This document shows positions 1 to 7,547 of a stretch of 40,566 nucleotides of DNA, one piece after another; the stretch's first letter is position 1; every line of letters starts with the position of its first letter. The DNA comes from Planctomycetia bacterium (GTDB lineage: Bacteria; Planctomycetota; Phycisphaerae; Phycisphaerales; SM1A02): positions 1 through 40,566 of the forward strand of contig SXUJ01000023.1 in assembly GCA_005790565.1 (NCBI GenBank). The letters run 5' to 3'. The notes beneath the pieces were generated by a model, which did not search any database, was not told the origin of the DNA, and saw nothing but the letters and a program-made list of their open reading frames with translations. The position numbers and the translations under genes were made by a program.

Positions 1-371
1 GCGGCGGCGGTCTCATCGGAGACCCCGGCGAAGCACCCGAGCAGAAGACGAAGGAAGAACTCGCCACGCAAATCATGACCCTCATCAAGGAACTCGTAGA
101 GAGCGAGGGTTGGATCGACAACGGCGGAAGTTGGTCGACGATGCAACTCTATGAAGGCGTGCTCATCATTCGCGCTCCGGACTTCGTCCATCGACAGATT
201 GACGGATACCCCTTTGCGCCCACCGGCGGTGCAGCGGTTTCAGTGCGTACCGCGGAAAGTCGCTACGTCACCTTCACGCCGAGCATCTCATTCGCGGAGA
301 ACTTGAAGTTCCGCGATGTTCCGGTGCAAGGCGCGGCCGGGGGCAGTGGAAACACTCCACCCAATCCGTGA
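1..371 (+). CDS. C-terminal end of an unknown protein (5' truncated)
   Basis: The reading frame is open from the left edge (first full codon at base 3) and stops at 369-371, so only about 122 C-terminal residues are present. A block reading IKELVESEGWIDNGG is followed by a strand-rich segment (LYEGVLIIRAP). This resembles a short repeat-like module I recall from planctomycete secretin-associated or uncharacterised surface proteins, where a similar sentence (WxxNGGxxxxxxxxxGxLIV) recurs near the C-terminus. The tail is Gly/Asn/Pro-rich. No catalytic motif is visible. A strong hairpin terminator follows directly, so this gene ends its transcription unit. The assignment to a module is from memory and the function is unknown. 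Confidence 0.7.
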   Translation, partial: GGGLIGDPGEAPEQKTKEELATQIMTLIKELVESEGWIDNGGSWSTMQLYEGVLIIRAPDFVHRQIDGYPFAPTGGAAVSVRTAESRYVTFTPSISFAENLKFRDVPVQGAAGGSGNTPPNP

Positions 372-398
372 ACGGGTGAGGGTATCTTTTTGACCTTG

Positions 399-427
399 AA
401 GCGCCCATGATTCTCTGGGCGCTTTTT
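399..427 (+). terminator. Rho-independent terminator after the first gene
   Basis: A 9-bp perfect stem (AAGCGCCCA at 399-407 paired with TGGGCGCTT at 416-424) has an 8-base loop and runs into a T tract at 423-427. It lies 27 bases after the stop codon of the truncated gene and isolates it from the MFS transporter gene. Confidence 0.85.
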
Positions 428-501
428 TCATACCAGAGCAAGCTCCTCCCGCTCGCAGCTCACGAAGCGGCTCAGGCGAGATTACCCTTCGCGCTTCTCG
501 C

Positions 502-1875
502 ATGACGCCAAAGACCGCATCGCGACCTTCAACTCTGCCTCGCGTCAACACACGCCTGCGAACAGATCTGCACGCGTGCACTGGCGATGGCCTGACCTAC
601 TCCCTTATGTTCGGAACAGGCGAAACATTCTTCGCCGCGTTCGCACTCGCGCTCGGTTTCTCAGACACCGTGAGCGGGCTGATTGTCGCTCTCCCCCCTC
701 TTGCAGGCGCAATCCTCCAACTGGGTTCTCCATGGGCCGTACGAAAGCTCCAGAGTCCGCAGCGCTGGATCATTCTGTGCGCGACAGTGCAGGCGCTCTC
801 GTTTGTTCCGCTCATCATCGGCGCGCTACTTGGCACGCTCAGCGTCACACTCCTCTTCGTCGTCGCCGCGCTCTATTGGACGGTCAACCTCGGAGCCGCA
901 GCGCCTTGGAACACTTGGGTAGGGCTCATCTTTCCGGCGCGCATTCGCCCGCGATACTTCGCATGGCGAAATCGCTGGTGCCAACTCGTCATTCTCGCGG
1001 GACTCACGGGCGCAGGCGCGATCCTCGCGCCGCTTGAGGCGCGCGGTCATGCTCTCCTCGCATTCGCGATCATCTTTACGATCGCTGCCGCGGCTCGCGC
1101 ATCGAGCATCCTCTACCTCCGCAAGCAAGCCGACCCGCCGAACTTCCCCACCGCGACGCAGCCGATCAAACTGCATCATGTGGCAACAAAGTTCGGGCGG
1201 CGCAGCGATGCCACACTCATCGCCTTTCTCATCGTCATGCAACTCGCCGTGCAGGTGGGACAGCCCTACTTCAATCCGTACATGCTCTCGAAACTCGAAC
1301 TCGGATCGAGTTGGTACCTCATTCTCATCGCTGCGAGTTTTGCCGCGAAGAGCGCGGCATTTCCGCTTTGGGGATGGCTCACGGAAAGGCTCGGCACACG
1401 AAGAGTGTTCGCGGGGAGTTCCATCGGCATTGCTCTCCTCGCGCTGCCATGGCTCTTCCTCACCGATCCGTGGCTTCTCCTCGTCAATCAGATTTTCGCG
1501 GGCGCACTGTGGAGTGGCTACGAACTCTGTACATTCTTACTTCTCCTCGAAACCATCCCCGCCCAACGGCGCACCGCCGCGATGAGTGGGTTCTATCTCC
1601 TGAACTCCGTTGCGATGGTTGGCGGCGGACTCCTCGGCGCGCACTATCTCTCGCGTGGCGACGCGGAGGATGGGTACGCGACGATCTTTACGCTCTCCAC
1701 GGCGCTGCGCATGGGTGCCCTCCTGCTCCTGCCCTTCATTCACGCGGAAGTGCTGCATCCATTTCGGATCATCCTCGCTCCGTTTGGCGCGCGCTTGAGT
1801 GCGGGCGGGGTCATGGGTCCAGTCCTTTCCGCGATGCCGCGCGATGCGGCCGAAGATGAGGCATCAGGACGATGA
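502..1875 (+). CDS. MFS transporter
   Basis: This 457-residue polytopic membrane protein has the hydrophobic segment spacing of a 12-helix major facilitator. It has a cytoplasmic loop between helices 2 and 3 (AVRKLQSPQRW) and a second half opening with a basic central loop (residues about 200-240) and an internal repeat (LWGWLTERLGTRRVFAGSS). The substrate cannot be read from sequence. Its stop codon overlaps the start of the downstream glycosyltransferase-like gene (ATGA, 1872-1875), so the two are translationally coupled and may act together, for example moving a lipid- or sugar-linked compound across the inner membrane; that role is an inference. A TACCCT box at 483-488 would give a very short leader. 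Start chosen as the first ATG after the terminator. Confidence 0.85.
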   Translation: MTPKTASRPSTLPRVNTRLRTDLHACTGDGLTYSLMFGTGETFFAAFALALGFSDTVSGLIVALPPLAGAILQLGSPWAVRKLQSPQRWIILCATVQALSFVPLIIGALLGTLSVTLLFVVAALYWTVNLGAAAPWNTWVGLIFPARIRPRYFAWRNRWCQLVILAGLTGAGAILAPLEARGHALLAFAIIFTIAAAARASSILYLRKQADPPNFPTATQPIKLHHVATKFGRRSDATLIAFLIVMQLAVQVGQPYFNPYMLSKLELGSSWYLILIAASFAAKSAAFPLWGWLTERLGTRRVFAGSSIGIALLALPWLFLTDPWLLLVNQIFAGALWSGYELCTFLLLLETIPAQRRTAAMSGFYLLNSVAMVGGGLLGAHYLSRGDAEDGYATIFTLSTALRMGALLLLPFIHAEVLHPFRIILAPFGARLSAGGVMGPVLSAMPRDAAEDEASGR

Positions 1876-3698
1876 ATGCCGCGCCTCTCGTTGCAGCACG
1901 GTGGCGCGCAGCGCTGCTCCCCGCACTGATCGCGGCGGCGTTCCTCCTCCTTGCGTTGACTCCGACAGCGACACTTGCCGCCTTCTTCGCGCAGCCCGCT
2001 CGCGTCCAAGCCATTGGCGAAACTCCGGCCGCAACCACGATCGGTGCAGCAAACCTGCGCGTCGCCGCTGCGGTCGGCGTCATCGCATGGCTTGGCATTC
2101 CTTTGCTCATGCGAAAGTGCCTCCGACAGGTTGCGCGCCCCGCGATGCCGGAACATCCTCTCGCTTTCGATCGAGCGCAACTCCTTTGCGTCGCGCTCGC
2201 GCTCACGCTTGGCGCGCTCCTCCGCGCGCTTCATGCGCGAGAGAGCCTGTGGTACGACGAGATTTCCTCGACGGTGTCTTTCATGCAAGACGGCATCGGG
2301 CCGATCTTGGGCAATTGGTTCGTGCCGACGAATCATGTTCCTCAGACCGTGCTCTCGTGGGCGAGTGTGCAAACGCTCGGTCAGTTCTCCGAACTTTCAC
2401 TTCGACTTCCGCTGATCGTCATCGGCACCATCGGTGTTTGGTTTGCCGCGAAACTTGGGCGCGAAGTGGCCTCCCCGCGCGCAGGTGTTTTGACCGCATT
2501 TGCGATGGCAATCTGTCCAATCGCAGTTCTTGAAGGAGCAGAGGCTCGCGGTTACGCACTCGTCATCACCCTGAGCACGGCTGCGTTGTACTACGCAGCG
2601 CGACTGAGGAGATTCCCGACTCTCGAGGCGACGATGGGCATCGCGATCTGCTCCGCGCTCAGCGCGTGGGCGCACCCCGTGAGTGGATTTCTCGCGATCG
2701 GTCTCGCGCTCGTTGCGATCGTTTCCCTGCTGCGACGCCGGGACCTCCTCTCCTCGCAACTCACTTTGCTTGCGTGCATCCTTGGCGGGGTGACTGCGTG
2801 CGTCTTGCTCTCTCCGCTCTCCGGCGATTTTCTCGCGACGCGCGCGACCTATCTCCAAACGACCGCCGATCAACCGACACTCGCCTCCCGCGAGGGAAGC
2901 GCGATGCTCCTCGCCATCGGCGGTGATTGGGGGAACGAAACTCCGATTCCCGTCCGTACCTTGTTCGTCCTGCTTGTGACGATCTTCGTGTGGCGACGAG
3001 TTCGTTTCGTCCTCAATGCGAGCATCATCGGCGTCCTCCTCGCGTTGCTTGCATCGACCCTGACTGGCACTTGGATTTACGCGAGATTTCTCGTGTTTTT
3101 CGTTCCGGCAACAGTCCTCTGTGTTGGAGTCGCGGCCGACCGCGCACTCGCCTACGACCGCCCGAGCGTCCGGCGAGGCGCGTTCCTAGGACTTCTCATT
3201 CCGCTCGGATTGGTCTGGATCGGACAACCGTTCACACTTCCCCAAAAGCAACCCATTCGCGAAGCCGTCGAACTCGTCGCCGCCTCACCAGCGAATCCGT
3301 CGCGACCCCATTCGATCATTTCGATCGGGTTACCCGATGATGCCGTGGGCTTCTACGCGCTCATCCACGCCATTCCCTGCCGCAGTTCCGGAGTCCTCGG
3401 AAGCAATCTTCGATCGATGCTCGCATCGACTCCGCCTGAGCAGTGGCCGACGCACTTCGTCGTGCTCTACCCCAATCGCATCTCACCGAGCGTGCGGGAA
3501 GAACTCCGCCGACATGCGACGCACGTGCAGACACTCGAAGGCTGGGCCGATTGGGGAGAAGGCGCAGTCGAAGTGTGGCGGTGCAAGAGCTCACTCGATT
3601 CGATCTCGTTGAGTCTGGGGCGAGTCACCCAAGACGCGCGGAGGTTCGCGACGCGCCTCGGTGAGCGCGCCGTCGAAGTTTGCCCGCTGCGCGTCTGA
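1872..3698 (+). CDS. GT39/ArnT-like membrane glycosyltransferase
   Basis: This 608-residue integral membrane protein has about ten to twelve hydrophobic helices. Residues 125-131 read SLWYDEI, the acidic first-loop motif of the PMT/ArnT (GT-C, glycosyltransferase family 39) superfamily, where the Asp/Glu binds metal and activates the acceptor. The following segments (HVPQTVLSW, LSLRLPLIVIG, GVLTAFAMAICPIAVLEGAEARGYAL) match the usual family order. Such enzymes transfer a sugar from a polyprenyl-phosphate donor to a protein or lipid on the outer face of the inner membrane. The last 150 residues form a less hydrophobic periplasmic domain. The start overlaps the MFS stop by four bases (ATGA). 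Donor and acceptor are unknown. Confidence 0.8.
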   Translation: MNAAPLVAARWRAALLPALIAAAFLLLALTPTATLAAFFAQPARVQAIGETPAATTIGAANLRVAAAVGVIAWLGIPLLMRKCLRQVARPAMPEHPLAFDRAQLLCVALALTLGALLRALHARESLWYDEISSTVSFMQDGIGPILGNWFVPTNHVPQTVLSWASVQTLGQFSELSLRLPLIVIGTIGVWFAAKLGREVASPRAGVLTAFAMAICPIAVLEGAEARGYALVITLSTAALYYAARLRRFPTLEATMGIAICSALSAWAHPVSGFLAIGLALVAIVSLLRRRDLLSSQLTLLACILGGVTACVLLSPLSGDFLATRATYLQTTADQPTLASREGSAMLLAIGGDWGNETPIPVRTLFVLLVTIFVWRRVRFVLNASIIGVLLALLASTLTGTWIYARFLVFFVPATVLCVGVAADRALAYDRPSVRRGAFLGLLIPLGLVWIGQPFTLPQKQPIREAVELVAASPANPSRPHSIISIGLPDDAVGFYALIHAIPCRSSGVLGSNLRSMLASTPPEQWPTHFVVLYPNRISPSVREELRRHATHVQTLEGWADWGEGAVEVWRCKSSLDSISLSLGRVTQDARRFATRLGERAVEVCPLRV

Positions 3699-4022
3699 GA
3701 GGAGTGACCGCGGTTCCCCAATGGCCACTTCGTGCGGAAGTCAAAGCGCACGCTTGCTTGCCTTGTGAATCCGAACCGCTGCGTGCTCGTCTCCCGCTTC
3801 ATCTATAAGGACCTCCCTGATCGCCATGGCCTTACTCGCGAACTCCGCCCGACTGCGTCGCGCGATGCTCTCAAACGCTCGGTCGAAGCACCCCTTCGAT
3901 CGGAACCGTTTGAGCTCACCGCGCATCATCGAGCAGCGAGAAGAGTTCGCGGAGGAATTGGGGCCGGGATTGACGATCCACACTCGGCAATGAAAGACCG
4001 CCAAGTTTTCTTCGCCGCCCTC

Positions 4023-4050
4023 TTGACACGAGCGCATACATAGATACGCT
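4023..4050 (+). promoter_or_regulatory. Sigma-70-type promoter of the Cys-rich protein gene
   Basis: A perfect -35 TTGACA (4023-4028) and a TACGCT -10 (4045-4050) are separated by 16 bases. This predicts a transcript start near 4057 and a leader of about 60 bases that contains AAGGAG seven bases before the ATG at 4118. It is the best -35 element in the window. Confidence 0.6.
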
Positions 4051-4054
4051 ATGC
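4034..4054. promoter_or_regulatory. Inverted repeat over the -10 box, possible PadR operator
   Basis: GCATA (4034-4038) and TATGC (4050-4054) form an inverted repeat. An inner one, CATAG-ATACG-CTATG (4039-4053), covers the -10 box. The outer arms match those of the repeat at the padR start (5773-5795), with an 11-base rather than 13-base spacer. Binding of a repressor here would block the promoter. This is an inference from pattern similarity. Confidence 0.45.
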
Positions 4055-4117
4055 AATGTCGTAAAACCCATCGTAGGGCTAGACAAATGCCTCGGATTCC
4101 GTGTAAGGAGACTCGCT

Positions 4118-4684
4118 ATGTCTGACTTCGGATCTGCACTGCGCCCCTCTTGTCTCGTTCTCTATGGATCACTCGCGCTCGGCGCGTGTTTCGCGCCGAG
4201 CCACTCGGCGTCCGCGCAACACGCCCCACCGCCACCAACCTCTCGCCCCCTCCCCGACTGCGCGAACCATCTTGAGGAGTCGGGTGCTCTCTTTCTGACG
4301 GGTCATTGCCTTTCGACCTCCACTGCGTCGCTCATTGATGGCGCGTGGCGAAGCGCGGGAACCGCGGTCGGTTCACTCGAAGCCGTGCAAGACGGAGTCG
4401 TGATCAACAATGGCGTCACGACTGCACTGCTGATTTCGCTCGATGGACTCAGTTCGTACGCCCTGGAGCCGGGAGAGAGCATTGTCGTCGGAAGCGAAGC
4501 GACGCCGGGGTACACAAAAGGCTGCGTCTCCAAGTGTGGCCAAGGCTGGATCTTCATCTCCGCGGCAACCTGCGGTGGGAGCAACTGCCAGTGCCAGCAA
4601 GTCACAGGTCCTTGCATCGACCCATCCAACAATCAACTCGTGGAAACTGGAGTCCCCGGGTGCAAGCCGGGTTGGGGACGCTAG
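4118..4684 (+). CDS. Secreted Cys-rich protein of unknown function
   Basis: This 188-residue protein has an N-terminal export signal. A hydrophobic stretch (residues about 10-24) ends in LGAC, which could be a lipobox with lipidation at Cys24, or the signal may be cut after SASAQ (about residue 34). A Pro-rich linker follows, then a small beta-rich domain (residues about 55-130), then a C-terminal Cys cluster with seven cysteines between residue 133 and the end (GC, KC, TC, NC, QC, PC, GC). Nine cysteines lie downstream of the predicted cleavage point, suggesting disulfides or a metal site outside the cytoplasm. I do not recognise the family. It has its own strong promoter and SD site, and it converges on the PadR/permease-prefix unit, whose operator-like repeat it shares. 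Confidence 0.7.
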   Translation: MSDFGSALRPSCLVLYGSLALGACFAPSHSASAQHAPPPPTSRPLPDCANHLEESGALFLTGHCLSTSTASLIDGAWRSAGTAVGSLEAVQDGVVINNGVTTALLISLDGLSSYALEPGESIVVGSEATPGYTKGCVSKCGQGWIFISAATCGGSNCQCQQVTGPCIDPSNNQLVETGVPGCKPGWGR

Positions 4685-4729
4685 TCCATAGGCCGCTCAA
4701 ACGAGATCGCGCCACTCCTCTCAGGGACC

Positions 4730-4765
4730 GTGAGATCGCCGTCGCTGACCACTCGGCGATCTCAC
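4730..4765. terminator. Perfect 12-bp hairpin between convergent genes
   Basis: GTGAGATCGCCG (4730-4741) pairs perfectly with CGGCGATCTCAC (4754-4765) around a 12-base loop. It sits 45 bases after the Cys-rich gene and overlaps the stop codon of the minus-strand permease-prefix gene (stop at 4762-4764). There is no T tract on either strand, so it is a possible bidirectional terminator or 3'-end stabiliser rather than a textbook intrinsic terminator. Confidence 0.5.
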
Positions 4766-5433
4766 CGCTCGCAACCAGCAAACTGGAGCGAAGGATCGAT
4801 AGCGCGCAGCCAATCGCTGTGGTTCACCGGTGGAGTGCCATTCGACCAATCAAGATCTATCTGCGCGGCGAGCTTACAACTCATCTTGGTGCCAACCGGA
4901 ATCCCCTCGAAGAACCCACGCGCCTCCTCGGTGACGAAAAACTCAAACCGGGGGCGCTCGCCCTCGGCGCACTCCATCGGAAATCTCGCGGTGGAGGACT
5001 CCCAATCGGTCAACAGCATGGGAAGCTGTTGTCGCACGACTCCATGTGGACTCATCCACGCTGTTTCGACGAGTGCCCCGCTGTAGCGCACGACACCGAA
5101 CCCAAGCTCGCTCTGCTTCGCGCGCGCCGACCAGCCATCAAGCGTTGCGCGCAGGTCACCCAGCAAACGAACATTGATGACAATTCCGGCCGCCGAAACC
5201 ACGAGTGCCGCAATGGTGATACCGATCAGCCCATTGCGCACCGTTCGTTGACGCCGAGTCCATTCATCGAGTGCCTCCCGAAAGTGATCCGCCGCGTTCC
5301 CAAACTTCGCTTCCGCCCGCCGCGTGGCTTCGCTCGGCGACGCACCACCCCTACTCGCGTCGTCCTCCAATTGTGCGAGATGTGACTCCATCTCGCGGCG
5401 AAGGTCTTCATCATCGTCATGCAAGCTTGACAC
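4762..5433 (-). CDS. Permease-prefix-domain membrane protein
   Basis: This 223-residue protein opens with an acidic/amphipathic N-terminus (DDEDLRREMESHLAQLEDD) and an SPSEATRRAEAKFGN-type segment (residues about 8-58). That is the signature of the short 'permease prefix' domain that is habitually encoded next to PadR regulators and FtsX-like permeases. One transmembrane helix spans residues 69-88, leaving a roughly 135-residue extracytoplasmic domain of unknown fold. It begins inside the end of the padR gene (17-base overlap), so the two are coupled, and transport- or stress-linked membrane regulation is the usual context. Unlike the large ADOP proteins it has no FtsX domain of its own; one lies in the gene just upstream of padR. 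Confidence 0.7.
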   Translation of the reverse strand: MSSLHDDDEDLRREMESHLAQLEDDASRGGASPSEATRRAEAKFGNAADHFREALDEWTRRQRTVRNGLIGITIAALVVSAAGIVINVRLLGDLRATLDGWSARAKQSELGFGVVRYSGALVETAWMSPHGVVRQQLPMLLTDWESSTARFPMECAEGERPRFEFFVTEEARGFFEGIPVGTKMSCKLAAQIDLDWSNGTPPVNHSDWLRAIDPSLQFAGCER

Positions 5434-5776
5434 GACGATCTCCCTTGATGTCTTGAATTATCTTCTGTATGGCTGAACTCACCATGCGCCAACGAATTGC
5501 CGACTCAACGAGTTCTGCGCGACCCTCGCGCGTGATTGAATACACACGCACTTCGCGACCATTTTCTTGCGTGCTCCATTCATCCGTCACGGCTTTGCGC
5601 TTCCGAAGGCGCTGCAGGGCCGGATAGAGCGAGCCCTCCTCGATCCCGAGGACCCCACCACTCCGCTCCTCGATCCTGCGTGCAATGAGATATCCGTGAA
5701 GGGGCTCCTCTGCTAGCAATGAGAGAATCATCATGTCCAGTGTGCCCGGCGGAGCGTTCTGTGGTTCGTGTGGCAT
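5417..5776 (-). CDS. PadR-family transcriptional regulator
   Basis: This 119-residue winged-helix repressor has the complete N-terminal PadR domain: GTLDMMILSLLAEEPLHGYLIARRI (helices 1-2), the EGSLYPALQRLRKR recognition-helix block (residues 47-60), and the wing strands VRVYSITREGRAEL. A short C-terminal dimerisation helix follows, making it a compact PadR-s2-type protein. It lies 71 bases after an FtsX-type permease gene and overlaps the permease-prefix gene, the classic PadR neighbourhood. The start codon (5774-5776) lies inside an inverted repeat, which predicts autoregulation. Its TAAACT -10 box (5783-5788) ends 6 bases before the ATG, predicting a leaderless mRNA. Confidence 0.9.
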   Translation of the reverse strand: MPHEPQNAPPGTLDMMILSLLAEEPLHGYLIARRIEERSGGVLGIEEGSLYPALQRLRKRKAVTDEWSTQENGREVRVYSITREGRAELVESAIRWRMVSSAIQKIIQDIKGDRRVKLA

Positions 5777-5795
5777 AGACCTAGTTTATCTATGC
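5773..5795 (-). promoter_or_regulatory. padR promoter with overlapping operator-like inverted repeat
   Basis: GCATAGA (5773-5779) and TCTATGC (5789-5795) form a perfect 7-bp inverted repeat with a 9-base spacer. It covers the minus-strand -10 box TAAACT (5783-5788) and the ATG. A TCGACT sequence 17 bases upstream of the -10 (5806-5811, minus) is a plausible -35. Repressor binding would exclude RNA polymerase, as in known PadR autoregulation. The placement is seen in sequence; PadR as the binder is inferred. Confidence 0.55.
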
Positions 5796-5847
5796 AGTGA
5801 CCAACAGTCGAGATGATTTCCAGGAACGCGCGCAATCTCTTGCCACG

Positions 5848-7188
5848 CTAGTCGTGACGAAGTGCTTCGATCGGGTCCTTGCGACTCGCGACGACGGCCG
5901 GATAGATACCGAAGATCAGTCCGACGCCCGCGGCGACAAAGAAGCTCACCATCACCGACCAGAGCGTGACCTGCGGCTCAAGCGCGACTTTCCCCGCAAT
6001 CGCGCCCTCAAAGAGGGGCAGGCTCGCGAGAAGCTCAGTGAGCCATGGAAGGCTGAGGGAAAACGAAACGCCAAGCACGATGCCCAACACGCCGCCAAGT
6101 GTGGAGATGGAGCCTGTCTCAACCAGAAACTGCAACACAATGTGCTTGCGAGTCGCACCGAGCGCGCGCCGAATGCCGATTTCTCGCGTGCGCTCCGTGA
6201 CCGACGCAAGCCTGATGTTCATGATGCCGATGCCGCCGACGAGCAAACTAATAGCCGCGATGACGACCAGCATCACATTCCAGACGAGGAGCGCCTTCTT
6301 CGCATTCTCCAAGAGCTCCCAAGGCACGATGACTTGCACATCAGTCATCCCAGCGTGCCCCGTGTCGAGGATTCTCTTCACGCGAAGCGAAAGCGGAACC
6401 ACCGAATCAGTGTTTGGCGCGACGACATAGACCTCAGAAATCTCAACTTGCTCTCCGCTGAATGTCCCGGATCCGCGGCGCATGACGGTGTCGCCAAACT
6501 GCGTTTGCGCGGTGGTGATCGGAATGTGAATGTCTTTGTTGAGATCGCGCCCCACAAGCGCGCTCCCCGCGCCGCCTGCAAACCCAACGGGTTGCAACAC
6601 TCCCACGACACGAAACGCCTGCGTGTCAATCTTGAGAAGTTGCCCGATCGGATCTTGCAGGGGGAAGAACTGTTTGGCGACTTCACTGGCAATCACGCAG
6701 ACTGGCGCCCGCGTTTCAAGATCGTGCGAGGTGAGATAGCGACTCCTGGGAGCGAGGCGAAGATTCGCGACCACCAAGAGTTCAGGAGTAGTTCCAAACA
6801 CTTGACTCGTGGCACGAGCGCCTTCGAAGGTCACTTCCGATCCGACCGCCTTGAGCGGAACCACATGCAATGCGTCAGCGACCGCTTCGGAACCTTCGAG
6901 TCTTCGAAGATCCTGCCGCAGGAGTCCGTACGCGACGAACATCGTGCGCGCCTGACTCGTGGAGTTGGATTCGGGCGGCTTCGAACTGCGCACGATGATG
7001 TTGGTCGCGCCCAGGGCGGCAATGTCGCGGAGCGCAGCGCGTTTGTTTCCTTCGCCTACTGCAACGACCACGATCACCGCTGCGACGCCAAGGATGATGC
7101 CCAAACTCGTGAGCGTCGAGCGCATCTTGTGGAGCCTGAGGTTGTTCAGGCCGAGTTTGACGATTTCGAAGAAGAATCCTGATTGCAT
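5848..7188 (-). CDS. FtsX/MacB-type ABC transporter permease
   Basis: This 446-residue protein follows the four-helix MacB/FtsX plan. A cytoplasmic start (IVKLGLNNLRLHKMRSTLTSLG) leads into TM1 (ILGVAAVIVVVAVGEG). A large periplasmic MacB_PCD domain follows (residues about 45-300), then TM2 (VIAAISLLVGGIGIMNI), the coupling segment SVTERTREIGIRRALGA, and TM3-4 ending in SRKDPIEALRHD. Such permeases work with a separate ATPase in mechanotransmission or lipoprotein and peptide export. No ATPase or membrane-fusion partner is encoded in this window, which is unusual. Start chosen at 7188, where MQSGFFF follows a GGTGAG site, rather than at upstream in-frame codons. padR follows 71 bases downstream on the same strand. 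Confidence 0.85.
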   Translation of the reverse strand: MQSGFFFEIVKLGLNNLRLHKMRSTLTSLGIILGVAAVIVVVAVGEGNKRAALRDIAALGATNIIVRSSKPPESNSTSQARTMFVAYGLLRQDLRRLEGSEAVADALHVVPLKAVGSEVTFEGARATSQVFGTTPELLVVANLRLAPRSRYLTSHDLETRAPVCVIASEVAKQFFPLQDPIGQLLKIDTQAFRVVGVLQPVGFAGGAGSALVGRDLNKDIHIPITTAQTQFGDTVMRRGSGTFSGEQVEISEVYVVAPNTDSVVPLSLRVKRILDTGHAGMTDVQVIVPWELLENAKKALLVWNVMLVVIAAISLLVGGIGIMNIRLASVTERTREIGIRRALGATRKHIVLQFLVETGSISTLGGVLGIVLGVSFSLSLPWLTELLASLPLFEGAIAGKVALEPQVTLWSVMVSFFVAAGVGLIFGIYPAVVASRKDPIEALRHD

Positions 7189-7228
7189 GATCCACTCACC
7201 AACACGCGTCACCCGCAATGAGCGATGG

Positions 7229-7234
7229 TACTCT
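7229..7234 (+). promoter_or_regulatory. TACTCT -10 box, leaderless start predicted
   Basis: TACTCT ends 7 bases before the ATG at 7242, so transcription would begin at or next to the start codon. It supports 7242 over the upstream in-frame ATG at 7218. Confidence 0.45.
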
Positions 7235-7241
7235 TTGCTCG

Positions 7242-7547
7242 ATGGAACCAACGGTGCGCATTGCCAAGGAACGCGAGCAATCAGATGGTTGGTTGTTCGA
7301 TGCTGGAATCACCCGCGCCGATGGGCAGTCGCACCACGAACTCTTCCTCAACTTCGCCGACTACAACTACTACTGCCCCGACGGCACGCTCCCGCCTGCG
7401 CGCGTGGCCGAGGCGGTGCTTGCGTTCTTCGCGCGACATGCCGAACTCACGCAGTTACACGAACGACTCGACGCGAGCGTTCCGCGCCGTCGCCTGCTGC
7501 ACGCCGATCGCGACATTCGCGAGATACTTGGCCAACTAGCGCAGTGA
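7242..7547 (+). CDS. Small conserved-looking hypothetical protein
   Basis: This soluble protein of about 101 residues begins MEPTVRIAKEREQ. It contains an acidic and aromatic central segment (HHELFLNFADYNYYCPDG, residues about 30-47) and ends in basic helices (LDASVPRRRLLHADRDIREIL). There is no signal peptide or transmembrane helix. The codon pattern and the -10 box at the correct distance argue that it is real. It is divergent from the FtsX permease and converges on the histidine kinase, overlapping its 3' end by 12 bases. I do not recognise the family. Confidence 0.6.
   Translation: MEPTVRIAKEREQSDGWLFDAGITRADGQSHHELFLNFADYNYYCPDGTLPPARVAEAVLAFFARHAELTQLHERLDASVPRRRLLHADRDIREILGQLAQ

Larger units (their letters stand above)
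3699..4117. other. Intergenic region, about 420 bases
   Basis: No convincing gene is present. Short open frames exist on both strands (about 3732-4043 + and 3741-4037 -), but they have no ribosome binding site and no recognisable domain. The right-hand end holds a good promoter (4023-4050), an overlapping inverted repeat (4034-4054) and a Shine-Dalgarno site (AAGGAG, 4105-4110) serving the Cys-rich secreted protein. No clear terminator follows the glycosyltransferase gene. Confidence 0.6.

Noticed and set aside
3732-4043. Short open frames on both strands between the glycosyltransferase and the Cys-rich gene
   Set aside because: No ribosome site, no TANNNT at the leaderless distance, no domain and mutually antisense frames. 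Most likely chance frames in GC-rich sequence.
4345-5385. 346-codon plus-strand frame across the Cys-rich gene end and the permease-prefix gene
   Set aside because: It crosses a confident stop codon and hairpin in other frames and gives Arg-rich, featureless protein.
5797-7182. 461-codon open frame antisense to the FtsX permease
   Set aside because: Its composition (His/Asp/Arg-rich, no recognisable fold) is that of a reverse-frame shadow. The minus-strand permease has complete family motifs.
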